This document shows, in pieces, positions 48,043 through 57,479 of a DNA stretch of 64,000 nt. Source of the stretch: Streptomyces sp. 71268 (GTDB lineage Bacteria; Actinomycetota; Actinomycetes; Streptomycetales; Streptomycetaceae); contig NZ_CP114200.1 in assembly GCF_029392895.1 (NCBI RefSeq), positions 248,001-312,000 on the forward strand, given 5' to 3'. The notes under the pieces are model-generated. The model had not been told where the DNA came from and ran no database searches. It saw nothing but the letters and a program-made list of their open reading frames with translations. The position numbers and the translations under genes were made by a program. How positions within the stretch are numbered: the stretch's first letter is position 1; every line of letters begins with the position of its first letter.

Positions 48043-49596
48043 CTAGGCCCTCTCGCGCAGCGCGCGCCGCAGGACCTTGCCGCCGGCGTTGCGGGGCAAC
48101 TCGTCCACGAACTCGTAACTGCTCGGCATCTTGTAGTCGGCGAGCCGCCCCTTGAGGAACAGCAACAGGTCCCGGGGGCTGGGCCGCTCCCCCTGGCGCG
48201 GCACCACACAGGCGTGCACCGCCTCGCCCCGCACCTGGTGCGGCACGCTGGTCACGGCGACGTCGGCGACCCCGGGGTGTCTGCTCAGGGCGTTCTCGAC
48301 CTCGGCCGGGTACACGTTCTCGCCGGCGACCAGGATCACGTCCTTGATCCGGTCGCAGACGTGCACGTAGCCATCCGCGTCGACGTAGCCCGCGTCGCCG
48401 GTGTAGAGCCACCCGTCGTTCAGGGTGCGCCGGCTCTCCTCGGGGCGCTGCCAGTAGCCCTCCATCACGGCCGGGGTGTCGATGCGCAGCTCGCCGATCT
48501 CGCCGGGCCCGAGGACGGCCCCGTCCGGGCCCACGGCCTGCACCGCGACCCCCGGGTAGGGGCGGCCGGCGGCGCCGAGCCGTGGACTGCCCGGGTAGTG
48601 GTCGGCCGGCGGCAGGCACACGGCCGAGGCGCAGGTCTCGGTGAGGCCGTAGATCTGCGCGAACTCGCAGCCCATGACCTCGATGCAGCGCGCGAGCACC
48701 GACTCGGGCATGGGTGAACCGCCGTAGACGACCTTGCGCAGCCCCGCGAAGTCGGCCGGTCCCACGTCCGGCTCAGCGAGCAGGATCTGCAGCATCGAGG
48801 GCACCATCAGCGCGGTGGTCAGCCCGCCGTCGCGGATCAGCTCCATAGTCCGCTTGGCGTCGAAGCCGGGCACGAGCACGTTGGTGCAGCCGGCCCGGTA
48901 GCCGTGCAGGAACCACCAGGGCCCGCCGATGTGGTGGCCCGGCAGCAGGCTCAGGCTACGGTCGTCCTCGCGCCAGTCGAGCCAGTCGAGTTCGTGGCGG
49001 GCCAGCAGGTCGCTGATCGCCCAGAAGCTGGCCTGGCTGAGCACGACGCCCTTGGGCGCGCCCGTGGTGCCGCTGGTGTACATCTGGGCCAGTGGGTGTC
49101 GCGGGCCGGCCGAGGTGTCCGGGTCGGTGTCGGGGTGCGCGGCCGTCCAGGCCGGGAACCCGTCGCCCGCCTCGCCCTTCTCCAGCGGCACGACCAGGCG
49201 CAGCCGGTCCAGGCCGGAGCGGACGCCCTCGATGGCCGGCAGGTGCTGCTCCTCGGTGAACAGCAGCTCGGCCTGGGCGTCCCGCAGCACGTGCTCGATC
49301 TCGCCCGCGGTCAGCCGCGGATCGGCCGGTACGAGGACGACGCCGGTCTTCGCGCAGGCCAGCAGCAGGTCGTACAGGTGCTCGCCGTCGTGGCCGAGGT
49401 AGCCGATCCGGGTGCCCTGGACGGCGCCGGCCGCGAGCAGCGCGTGGGCGGTGCGGTTGCTGCGCAGGTGCAGCTCCCGGTAGGTGACGGTGCGTCCCTC
49501 GCAGGCGATGGCGAGGTGGTCGGGCCGGATCTCGGCGTGTCGGGCCGAGGCCGCGGCGATGGTACGGGGGCGCTCGCCGGCGGCGGCTGTGCTCAT
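48043..49596 (-). CDS. Acyl-CoA/acyl-ACP ligase (FadD-like AMP-forming enzyme)
   Basis: ANL-superfamily adenylating enzyme of 517 residues. Motifs in order: MYTSGTTGAPKGV (P-loop, near 180), YGLTET (near 315), GWLYTGDAGY (near 397), and the C-terminal PRNAGGKVLRR with the catalytic lysine. ATG 49596 overlaps the PKS stop (ATGA). In mycobacterial isonitrile lipopeptide clusters a FadD10-type ligase loads a fatty acid onto an ACP. Here it may supply the starter to the PKS or reactivate the free acid product. It is an acyl ligase rather than a typical NRPS A domain. Substrate not resolved. Confidence 0.9.
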   Translation of the reverse strand: MSTAAAGERPRTIAAASARHAEIRPDHLAIACEGRTVTYRELHLRSNRTAHALLAAGAVQGTRIGYLGHDGEHLYDLLLACAKTGVVLVPADPRLTAGEIEHVLRDAQAELLFTEEQHLPAIEGVRSGLDRLRLVVPLEKGEAGDGFPAWTAAHPDTDPDTSAGPRHPLAQMYTSGTTGAPKGVVLSQASFWAISDLLARHELDWLDWREDDRSLSLLPGHHIGGPWWFLHGYRAGCTNVLVPGFDAKRTMELIRDGGLTTALMVPSMLQILLAEPDVGPADFAGLRKVVYGGSPMPESVLARCIEVMGCEFAQIYGLTETCASAVCLPPADHYPGSPRLGAAGRPYPGVAVQAVGPDGAVLGPGEIGELRIDTPAVMEGYWQRPEESRRTLNDGWLYTGDAGYVDADGYVHVCDRIKDVILVAGENVYPAEVENALSRHPGVADVAVTSVPHQVRGEAVHACVVPRQGERPSPRDLLLFLKGRLADYKMPSSYEFVDELPRNAGGKVLRRALRERA

Positions 49597-52500
49597 CGCC
49601 GTTCTCCTTCCGTGGCCGCGGTGAGCTGGCCGTCGATGAACTCGCCGAGGAGCGAGACCGAGGGGTGGTCGAAGACGCTGGAGGCGGAGAGGGGCAGCCG
49701 GAAGCACAGCTCCAGCGCGTTCTTGAGCTCCACGGCCGCCAGCGAGTCGAGGCCGACCTCGAAGAACCGGGCGTCGGGTGGCACGTCGTCGGCGCCGTCG
49801 AAGTGCAGCAGGTCGGCGATGACGCCGCGCACCACGAGCGACACCCCCTGGCGCCGCTCCGACCGGGAGAGCTGGAGCAGCGCGTCGAGGTCGACGCTGA
49901 CCGCGTTCTGCTTGGCGCGGCCCACCTGGTGGTAGAGGGCGTTGGGCAGCGGCCTGGTGGCCACGCACTGGTCCCAGTCGACCTCGGCGATGGTCACCTG
50001 GGCCGGCGGCCGGTCGAGCAGCCGGATCAGCGAGCGCATGCCGACGGTGGGCTTGAAGAAGCCGAAGCCCTGGTGTTCGACGTTGGCGATGTGCTGTTCG
50101 TCCATGGTGGCGGCGAGCCCGATCTCGCCCCAGGCGCCCCAGTTGACGCTCATGCCCACCTGGCCCGCCGCGCGGCGCCGCCACATCAGCGTGTCCAGGT
50201 AGGCGTTGCCCGCCGCGTAGTTGGCCTGTCCGCGCGAGCCGAGCACGGAGGTCAGCGACGAGTATCCGATGAAGAACCGCAGCTCGGGGTGTGAGGCCGC
50301 CTCCTGGTGCAGCAGGTGGGTGCCGTAGACCTTGGCGCCGAAGACGGTGTCGATGCTCTCCCAGGTCTGCGCGGTCACCGGCGCGTCGGCCAGCACCCCG
50401 GCGGCGTGCACGATGCCGCCGAGCGGCTGGGGCCGCTCGCGCAGGGCCGCGCTGACCCGTCGTACGTCGTCGGCGACGCTCACGTTGGCGGCGTAGGCGA
50501 CGACCTCGACGTCGGGGCCCAGCCGCCGCTGGAACTGGGCGAGCTCGGCCTCGGCGGGCGTGCGCCGTCCCATCAGGGAGATGTGGCGTGCGCCGAGGCT
50601 GACGAGCTTCTCCGCCGCGAGCTGTCCCAGGGAGCCGAAGCCGCCGGTGATCAGATAGGTGTGGTCGGGGCCGACCTCGGCCGGTGGGGGCTCGGGGAGT
50701 TGCTCGTCCTCGAAGGCGAGGACGGCCTTGCCGGTGAGGGCGCCACGACTGACGGCGCCCAGCGCCTCGTCGATCTCGTCGAGGGTGTAGACGGTGGTGG
50801 GCAGCGGCGCGAACTCCCCGCTGGCCACCAGCTCGGCCAGGGTGCCCAGCGCCTCCCTGGCCAGCTCAGCGGTGCGCTCGGCCGAGACGTCGGTGTAGTC
50901 GGTGTACGTCACGTCGGGCCTGGCCCGCGCGACCTCGTCCGCGCTGAGCAGGCCGACCTTGCCGAGTTCCACGAAGTGGCCGCCGGGCGCCAGGGCCCGC
51001 AGGCCCACCTGGGCGAAGTCCTTGTCCAGGTTGTTGATCAGCAGGTGTACGCCCTCGCCACCGGTGGCGCTGAGGACCTGGTCGGCGAAGTCGTGGCTGC
51101 GCGAGTTCATCACGTGCCGGACGCCCTGTTCGCGCAGGAGCGGCCACTTGTGCGGGCTCGCGGTGGCGTAGACCTCGGCCCCGGCGAGTTGCGCGAGCCG
51201 CACCGCGGCCTGTCCGACGCCGCCGGCCGCGGCGTGGATGAGGACGCGGTCGCCCTTCCTGACGCCGGCCAGGCGGTGCAGCACGTGGTGGGCGACGAGG
51301 AAGGCCGTGGGCAGCGCGGCCGCCTGGGCGTGGGTGAGGCCGACGGGCTTGCGGGTGGCCTGCGCCGATTCGACGGTCACCTGACGCCGCAGGCTACCGA
51401 GGTGGGCCACCATGACCTCGTCGCCGACCTCGAAGGAGGCCTCGGGCCCGGCCGCGACGACCTCGCCGGCGCACTCCTGGCCGAGCGGCAGCTCCAGTGG
51501 CCCGGTGCCGGCCTCCTCGGCGAAGACCCGGTGCAGCCCGAGCACGTTGAACACGTCCTTGAGCGAGAGCCCGGCCGCGCGCACCCGTACCCTGATCTCG
51601 CTGCCCCGGGGCTGCGGCTCCTCCTGGAGCGGGGCGGTGACGACCCCGGAGAACTGGCCGTACTCCTTGACGACCAGCTCGACGTCGTCGCTGGTCGGGC
51701 CGCCGACGCCGGTGTAGACGCGGCGCACGTGGCGCAGCCCGGAACGGTAGGCCACCTGGTACTCGGTGGAGTCCTTGGCGGCCCACTCGTCCAGCAGCGC
51801 CGCGTAGCCCCCGGCGGAGCGCGGTGGCAGGTCGACGAGGGTGACGCGCTGGGCGGGGTACTCGGTCCACATGACGTGGCCGAAGCCCCAGAGCGTGGCC
51901 GAGGCCCAGGTCTCGTGCTCCTGTCCCGGCTCCGGCCGGTCCCCCGGTACCCACTGTCCGCCCTCGGTGACCAGCCACAGCCGCTGGTCGCGGCCGAACC
52001 CGACCTCCTCCAGGGCGTCCCGCAGGGCGAGCAGGTCGCGGTAGTTGCGCTCGCACTCGGAGCGCAGCGACTCGTCCGGGTCCCGGCGCGGCTGCCAGAA
52101 CCAGCACACGTCGGTGGGGTGCCCCTCGCGCAGCGGCCTCCCGGCCTCGGCGGCGCTGGGCACGACCGTGAGGGTGACGTTGCGTTCCTTGGCGGGCTCG
52201 GCCAGCTCGGTGACACCGTCCGGGCCCGGGCCGATGAGCAGCGCGTGCCGGGGCTCGGGGTCCGCCGCGCGCAGCGAGCGCTTGACCCAGCGCACCTCGG
52301 AGTACATGCGGTCGCGGTCCGCCGTCGCGCCCGCGACCTGGCGCAGGGTCAGCCGCTCCATGACGAACACGGGGCGGTCGCCCTCCAGGACGAGCAGGTC
52401 GAGCACGGGCCCGGGCGGCTGCTCGGGCGCCGTGTCGCCGTCCGCCGTCGCGGCCGTCGCTTCGGGGTCCGGCGTCACCAGGCGCAGCACGCTGCGGAGC

Positions 52501-55500
52501 GTGGCCCCGCGCGGCTTCTTCAGCAGTCGGCAGCTCCTGATCCCCACCGGCATGGCGACCACGTCGCTGTCGCCGCGCAGGGCGGCCAGCGTCTGGAAGG
52601 CGCAGTCGAGGATGGCGGGCGGCAGGTACTCGGGGCTGGCCTCGTCCTGTCCGCGCAGCTCACCGATGGCCAGGTCGGGGCCGTGGGCGGTGGCCTGGGT
52701 GAGGCCCTGGAAGAGGGGCCCGTAGTCGACGCCGATCTCGGCGAAGTCGGCGTACAGCTCGTCGGCGGTGAGTCGCGTGTGGGGCTCGCCGTCCTGCTGG
52801 GCAAGCTCGCGCAGGTGCCGCTCGGTGCCGGCGAGGGTGTCGGTGGGCTCCGCGCCGAGGACGGCGGTGACGTGGCGGCGCTCGATGGCCTCGGTGTTCG
52901 GCTCCTCGCCGGGCAGCAGGCTGACGATCTCGACGTCGGCCGTGCCGTCGGGGCGCGGGGTCCACCGGGTGCGCATCTCGACGCTGCCCTCGTCGGCGAT
53001 GAGCAGCGCCTCGTGCAGGCTGACGCCGGTGATGGGCAGGTTGCTCTCGCCGAGTACGGCGTCCTGGAGGGCGATCAGCATCTCGACGTATCCGGCGCCG
53101 GGGAAGACGATCTTCCCCATCACCTTGTGGTCGGCGAGGTAGGCGGGCCGGTCGCCGCTGACGCGCGAGGTGAACTCGCGAACGCCCGCCGCGCGTTGCT
53201 CGGCCGTGGAGCTCTCCTTGCCGAGCAGCGGGTGACCGCCCGAGCCGCCGCCGGCCGTGGGCAGCGCGGCGGGGGCCGGCAGCCAGTGGCGGCGCCGGTC
53301 GAACGCGTAGGTGGGCAGGGTGATCCGGCGGCGCTCGCGCCCTCGGTGGTGTTCGGCCCAGGCCACGGGCGCGCCGGCGGTGTAGAGCTGGGCGAGCGCC
53401 TGGCGGGTGACGGTGGCGTCGGCGTCCTCGGCGTGCAGGCTGTTGAGCCAGGTGTGGCCGGCCGCGTCGTCGAGGCACTGCTTGCCCATGCCGATCAGTT
53501 CGGTGGCCGGGCCGCATTCGAGGAAGACGTGCCGGCCGCGTTCGGCGATGGCCCGCATGCCGTCGGCGAACCTGACGCCCTCGCGCAGGTGGCGGGCCCA
53601 GTAGTCGGGCGTTGAGATCTCCGCGGGGTTGGCCACCGTGCCGGTCAGGTTGGAGATCAGCGTGAACTCCGGCTCGTGGAACGTGAGTTGGGAGACGACC
53701 TCGCGCAGTTCGCGGGCCGCTTCGGCCATCAAAGGCGAGTGCGAGGCGCAGGAGACGGCGAGCCGGCGGTTCTTGATGCCCCGCTCGGTGAGCTGGCGCT
53801 CCACGAAGGCCAGCGACTCCTTGTCGCCGGACAGGACGAGTTGGCGGGTTCCGTTGACGGCGGCGATCGACAGCTCGGGGTGGCCTTCGAGGAGGCCGGA
53901 GACCTCGGCGACGGATGCCTCGACGGCGGCCATGGCACCCGGCGGTGAGGCGTCCATCAGGCGGGCCCGGGCGGCCATCAGGGTGACGGCGTCCTCCAGC
54001 GTGAACAGGCCGGCGACGGTGGCCGCGACGATCTCACCGATGCTGTGTCCCGCGAGCACGGCGGGCCGTACCCCCCACGAGAGCCACAGCTTGGCCACCG
54101 CGTACTCCAGCGCGAACAGGGCCGGCTGCATGTAGCTGATCTGGTGGATCAGCTCGGCGTCGTCGGTCTCGCCGAGAATCATGGCGCGGATCGAGCGGCC
54201 CAGGTGCGGGGCGAACAGCCGGTCGCACGCGTCCAGGTGGTCGCGGAAGACGGCGAAGCGTTCGTAGAGCGGCCGTCCCATGCCCACGTACTGTGTGCCG
54301 CCCCCGGAGAAGAGGAACGCCACCTGGGCCGCGCCGGCCGCGGGGCCGCTCTGGCCGGCCTTGGCCAGGGCGCGGTCGAGCAGCCGGGTGACGTCGTCGT
54401 GGTCGCGTACGACGCCGGCCACCCGCAGCGGGAAGTGCGCGCGGGCGACGTTGCTGGTGTAGCACAGGTCGCCGATGTCGGTGTCGGGCTGGTTGCGCAG
54501 CATCCGCTGGTAGCGCTGGATCTGCCCGGTCAGCGCGGGCGCGGACTTGGCGGACAGGGTCAGGACGTGGCCGCCTCCGTCGTCCTCGGCGACCTCGGGC
54601 TCCACGGGCTCGGGGGCCTCTTCGAGGACGACGGAGGCGATGGTGCCGGTCAGTCCGAAGGAGTTGACCAGGGCCCGCTTGGTCTCGGCCGTCCACGGGT
54701 GGGCCTTGGTGGGCACGGAGACGGGCGCCCGCTCCCAGGGGATGCGGGTGGAGGGCGTGGTGAAGTTGAGGTGCGGGAAGATGGTGGACTCGCGCATCTG
54801 GAGCGCGGTCTTGACGAGTCCCCCGATGCCCGCCGCCGATTCCATGTGCCCGATGTTGGTCTTCAGCGAACCGATGGTGACCGGGTCGCTGGGGCTGTGC
54901 GACTCGCTGAAGACCGAGGTGATCGCGCCGATCTCGATCGGGTCGCCGAGCGGGGTGCCGGTGCCGTGCGCCTCGATGTACGAGATGTCGTGCGGGCGCA
55001 TCCCGGCCGCCTCAAGGGCCCTGCGCATCAGCCCCTCCTGCGCGGTGCCGTTGGGCACCATCAGGGAGCTGCTCTCGCCGTCGGAGCCGACGGCGGAGCC
55101 GCGGACCAGGGCGTAGATCCGGTCGCCGGCGCGCTGCGCGTCGGAGAGTCGCTTGAGGACGAGCGCGCCGCCGCCCTCGCTGCGGCAGTAGCCGTTGGCC
55201 GACTCGTCGAAGGTCTTGCAGCGGCCGTCGGGGGCGAGCATGTTCGACTGGCTGGCCAGGATGTAGGGGCGCGGGTTCACGATGGCGTTGACGCCGACGC
55301 ACAGCGCCACGTCCGTCTCGTCCTGGCGCAGCCCCTGGGCCGCGAGGTGCACCGCGACCAGTGAGGCCGAGCAGGCGGTGTCGATGGTCATGCAGGGCCC
55401 GCGCCAGCCGAGGAAGTAGGACAGCCGGCCGGAGACGGCGCTGAGCGCCGCGCCGGTGGGCATGTAGCTGTTCAGCTCCTCGTGCGCGTACGCGCCCATC

Positions 55501-55961
55501 TCGCCCGCGTAGTCCGTGTTGCTGACGGCGACGTACACCCCGCCACGGCCGTGGCGCAGCGGGCTGGGGTCGATGCCGGCGTCCTCCAGGGCCTCCCAGG
55601 CGGTCTCCAGGGTGAGCCGCTGCTGGGGGTCGATGTAGTCGGCTTCCTTGGGCGAGACGTTGTAGAACTTCGCGTCGAACTGGTCGATGCGGTCCAGGAA
55701 CCCGCCGCGCTCGCAGCGGATGACGCCCTTGGCCTCCGGGTCGTCGGAGGTGAGGCCCTCCGGGTCCCACCGGTCGGTGGGCAGCTCGCGCAGTCCGGAC
55801 TGGCCGGTGCGCAGGAATTCGGCGAATTCGTCCGGCGCGTTGCTGCCGCCGGGAATGCGGAGTCCGATGCCGACGATGGCGATGGGTTCGGGTGCGGTGC
55901 CGGGCGCCGCGGGGTCGGAATTCGTGGCGCGTTCCCGCGTTTCGGTGTCGTGAGGTGACAT
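49593..55961 (-). CDS. PKS C: single-module fully reducing type I PKS (KS-AT-DH-ER-KR-ACP)
   Basis: Stand-alone highly reducing synthase of 2,122 residues. ATG 55961 is chosen because AGGAG lies just upstream; an ATG at 56000 lacks one. Approximate order by residue: KS 22-455 (TACSAS, Cys197; both catalytic His motifs present), AT 570-870 (GHSIGE near 639), DH 925-1190 (HKVMGKIVFP), ER about 1470-1730 (AAAGGVG near 1583), KR 1770-1990 (TGGFGSLG; Ser, Tyr and Asn present), ACP with GLDS near 2071. No thioesterase. The KS ends in GTIASVVL rather than GTNAHVVL, and the AT has SGGGTQ for GQGSQ and CASH where HAFH or YASH is usual. One full module suggests iterative chain building. It lies between the Rv0098-like gene and the ligase in one operon. 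Confidence 0.95.
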   Translation of the reverse strand: MSPHDTETRERATNSDPAAPGTAPEPIAIVGIGLRIPGGSNAPDEFAEFLRTGQSGLRELPTDRWDPEGLTSDDPEAKGVIRCERGGFLDRIDQFDAKFYNVSPKEADYIDPQQRLTLETAWEALEDAGIDPSPLRHGRGGVYVAVSNTDYAGEMGAYAHEELNSYMPTGAALSAVSGRLSYFLGWRGPCMTIDTACSASLVAVHLAAQGLRQDETDVALCVGVNAIVNPRPYILASQSNMLAPDGRCKTFDESANGYCRSEGGGALVLKRLSDAQRAGDRIYALVRGSAVGSDGESSSLMVPNGTAQEGLMRRALEAAGMRPHDISYIEAHGTGTPLGDPIEIGAITSVFSESHSPSDPVTIGSLKTNIGHMESAAGIGGLVKTALQMRESTIFPHLNFTTPSTRIPWERAPVSVPTKAHPWTAETKRALVNSFGLTGTIASVVLEEAPEPVEPEVAEDDGGGHVLTLSAKSAPALTGQIQRYQRMLRNQPDTDIGDLCYTSNVARAHFPLRVAGVVRDHDDVTRLLDRALAKAGQSGPAAGAAQVAFLFSGGGTQYVGMGRPLYERFAVFRDHLDACDRLFAPHLGRSIRAMILGETDDAELIHQISYMQPALFALEYAVAKLWLSWGVRPAVLAGHSIGEIVAATVAGLFTLEDAVTLMAARARLMDASPPGAMAAVEASVAEVSGLLEGHPELSIAAVNGTRQLVLSGDKESLAFVERQLTERGIKNRRLAVSCASHSPLMAEAARELREVVSQLTFHEPEFTLISNLTGTVANPAEISTPDYWARHLREGVRFADGMRAIAERGRHVFLECGPATELIGMGKQCLDDAAGHTWLNSLHAEDADATVTRQALAQLYTAGAPVAWAEHHRGRERRRITLPTYAFDRRRHWLPAPAALPTAGGGSGGHPLLGKESSTAEQRAAGVREFTSRVSGDRPAYLADHKVMGKIVFPGAGYVEMLIALQDAVLGESNLPITGVSLHEALLIADEGSVEMRTRWTPRPDGTADVEIVSLLPGEEPNTEAIERRHVTAVLGAEPTDTLAGTERHLRELAQQDGEPHTRLTADELYADFAEIGVDYGPLFQGLTQATAHGPDLAIGELRGQDEASPEYLPPAILDCAFQTLAALRGDSDVVAMPVGIRSCRLLKKPRGATLRSVLRLVTPDPEATAATADGDTAPEQPPGPVLDLLVLEGDRPVFVMERLTLRQVAGATADRDRMYSEVRWVKRSLRAADPEPRHALLIGPGPDGVTELAEPAKERNVTLTVVPSAAEAGRPLREGHPTDVCWFWQPRRDPDESLRSECERNYRDLLALRDALEEVGFGRDQRLWLVTEGGQWVPGDRPEPGQEHETWASATLWGFGHVMWTEYPAQRVTLVDLPPRSAGGYAALLDEWAAKDSTEYQVAYRSGLRHVRRVYTGVGGPTSDDVELVVKEYGQFSGVVTAPLQEEPQPRGSEIRVRVRAAGLSLKDVFNVLGLHRVFAEEAGTGPLELPLGQECAGEVVAAGPEASFEVGDEVMVAHLGSLRRQVTVESAQATRKPVGLTHAQAAALPTAFLVAHHVLHRLAGVRKGDRVLIHAAAGGVGQAAVRLAQLAGAEVYATASPHKWPLLREQGVRHVMNSRSHDFADQVLSATGGEGVHLLINNLDKDFAQVGLRALAPGGHFVELGKVGLLSADEVARARPDVTYTDYTDVSAERTAELAREALGTLAELVASGEFAPLPTTVYTLDEIDEALGAVSRGALTGKAVLAFEDEQLPEPPPAEVGPDHTYLITGGFGSLGQLAAEKLVSLGARHISLMGRRTPAEAELAQFQRRLGPDVEVVAYAANVSVADDVRRVSAALRERPQPLGGIVHAAGVLADAPVTAQTWESIDTVFGAKVYGTHLLHQEAASHPELRFFIGYSSLTSVLGSRGQANYAAGNAYLDTLMWRRRAAGQVGMSVNWGAWGEIGLAATMDEQHIANVEHQGFGFFKPTVGMRSLIRLLDRPPAQVTIAEVDWDQCVATRPLPNALYHQVGRAKQNAVSVDLDALLQLSRSERRQGVSLVVRGVIADLLHFDGADDVPPDARFFEVGLDSLAAVELKNALELCFRLPLSASSVFDHPSVSLLGEFIDGQLTAATEGERR

Positions 55962-56000
55962 GGCTCCTGCTCTGAAGTTCACACAGTCCGTGCCGGGCAT

Positions 56001-56564
56001 TTACGCGGCCCGAGTTCGCGTCGTCCGCACGGCGAGCCGCACGCCGCCGTGACAGGCGGGCATTTCCTCTTCGCCGTAGCGGCACAGCGTGCTGACGAGG
56101 GCGATCGAGCCGTCGTCGCCGTCGCGTTCGTCGATTCCGACGACGTCGATCTCTCCCCAGAAACCGCGCCCGCGCATGGCACGCCGAAAGGTGCTGCGGA
56201 AGTCGACGATGAGGATGTCGGGGAGTTGCCTGTCCCAGAACTCGTCGAGCGTCCAGGTGCTGAACGGCCACATGACGCGTTCTTTCACGGACTTCGCCAG
56301 CAGGTAGTAGACGAGCTGGTTGAAGCACAGGTTGAACTCGACCGAGTTGAAGTGACCGGTGTCGTCGATGTAGCACGACTCGGGAATGCTGAATTCCCCG
56401 CGCGCGCTGACCCGCCCACCGTCTCGGGGTTCGCCCTGGCGCGTGACGGTGGCACTCTTGAGGTATCGACAGTGGGGTTTGTACGGGGTGAGGACCCGCT
56501 CAAGCAGTCGCCCGTCGCTGCCGTACTCGACGGACCGCGGTGCGGCGGGGGTCATGAGATCCAC
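56001..56564 (-). CDS. Rv0098/FcoT-like hot-dog protein (glycine adduct-forming thioesterase homologue)
   Basis: Protein of 187 residues, the length of mycobacterial Rv0098 (FcoT). The central HFNSVEFNLCFNQLVYYLLAKSV region (about 68-90) and the FRSTFRRAMRGRGFWGEI strand resemble the FcoT hot-dog fold. GTG 56564 follows AGGGG and starts 9 bp after the oxidase stop. In isonitrile lipopeptide pathways the homologue (ScoD in my memory) promotes addition of glycine to an alpha,beta-unsaturated acyl-ACP, giving the N-carboxymethyl beta-amino acyl substrate of ScoE. Its position right beside the ScoE-type gene copies the Rv0097-Rv0098 order. A plain thioesterase role, releasing the PKS C chain, is the alternative, and both may apply. 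Confidence 0.82.
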   Translation of the reverse strand: MDLMTPAAPRSVEYGSDGRLLERVLTPYKPHCRYLKSATVTRQGEPRDGGRVSARGEFSIPESCYIDDTGHFNSVEFNLCFNQLVYYLLAKSVKERVMWPFSTWTLDEFWDRQLPDILIVDFRSTFRRAMRGRGFWGEIDVVGIDERDGDDGSIALVSTLCRYGEEEMPACHGGVRLAVRTTRTRAA

Positions 56565-56573
56565 TGCGTCCCC

Positions 56574-57479
56574 TCAGCGACCGTCGGCCGTCTGCTGGGC
56601 GCCGATGCCGGCGTAGAACTCGTACTCGTCGTGCACGGTGACCCGGTGCGAGACGGTGGGCTCGGGCTTGACCGTGTGGCGGGCGCAGTGCACGAGGCTA
56701 CGGTTGTCCCAGACGAGGAGGTCGCCCTTGTCAAAGGTCTGCAGGTGGATGTTCTCGTGCTGGAAGGTCGGGTCGGACTGGCCGACGGCGGCGAGCAGTT
56801 CCCGCAGCAGCCCGTCGGGCAGCGGCGTGCCGTCGGCCTGCTGGAGTTCGTAGGTGAACGCCTCGCTGATGTACAGCAGCGGCTCGCCGGTGACCGGGTG
56901 CGGGAAGACCGTGGGGTGGGTGACCGCCGGGGTCTGCTCCTCGATCTCGGCGAGCACCTCGGTGATCGGTCGGTACACGTCGTCGGGGCGGATCTTGAAG
57001 TACCGCCGGACGCTGTTGCGGCTGCGCGTCCCCGCGATGGCGTTCTTCATCTCCCGGGGCAGCTTCTGGTACGCCTTGCCCATGTCGATGAAGTAGGTGC
57101 CGCGGTTTTCCCGGGGTACCACCTGGGGGTAGATGAGCGTCAGCCCGAACGGCCGGGCCATGAACGAGTAGTCGTGGTGCCAGAACTTGCCGGTCTGCGG
57201 CACGCCGATTTGCTGGCCGGATTCCCGCACATTCGAGGAAACGAAGATTTCCTTGTGCTCCGGGTGGTGGTACATGGGCTGGTAGTAGGTCTCGACCTCA
57301 CCCAGCCGCCGCCCGAAGGTGACGAATTCGGCGGGCGAGAGGTGTTGCTCCTTCAAGACCACGATCTTGTTCCGGTAGACCTTTTCCTTGAGCGCGACGA
57401 GATCCTCGTCCGGAGCGTTCAGAACGTCGAGCTCCAGAGCCACGCCCATGGCGGCGTCCGTTTGTGGTGCGGTGGTCAT
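56574..57479 (-). CDS. scoE: ScoE/Rv0097-type isonitrile-forming Fe(II)/2-oxoglutarate oxidase-decarboxylase
   Basis: Non-heme iron enzyme of 301 residues. ScoE and Rv0097 convert a 3-(carboxymethylamino) fatty acid to the 3-isonitrile acid by two oxidations and loss of CO2. The residues I recall for ScoE (Tyr96, Tyr97, Tyr101, His132, Asp134, Arg157, Lys193, His295, Arg310) map to Tyr65, Tyr66, Tyr70, His101, Asp103, Arg126, Lys162, His264 and Arg279 here, all at the same offset of 31. They sit in [38 protein letters not shown] and SHRV. It is the first gene of the operon; ATG 57479 follows GGGGGAGA. A TauD-type oxygenase with another substrate is unlikely given this full conservation. Confidence 0.9.
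   Translation of the reverse strand: MTTAPQTDAAMGVALELDVLNAPDEDLVALKEKVYRNKIVVLKEQHLSPAEFVTFGRRLGEVETYYQPMYHHPEHKEIFVSSNVRESGQQIGVPQTGKFWHHDYSFMARPFGLTLIYPQVVPRENRGTYFIDMGKAYQKLPREMKNAIAGTRSRNSVRRYFKIRPDDVYRPITEVLAEIEEQTPAVTHPTVFPHPVTGEPLLYISEAFTYELQQADGTPLPDGLLRELLAAVGQSDPTFQHENIHLQTFDKGDLLVWDNRSLVHCARHTVKPEPTVSHRVTVHDEYEFYAGIGAQQTADGR

Noticed and set aside
54650..54680. Loss of His in the KS C-terminal GTNAH motif of PKS C as evidence of an inactive KS
   Set aside because: That His is not one of the catalytic residues; Cys197 and the EAHGTGT and NIGH histidines are present.
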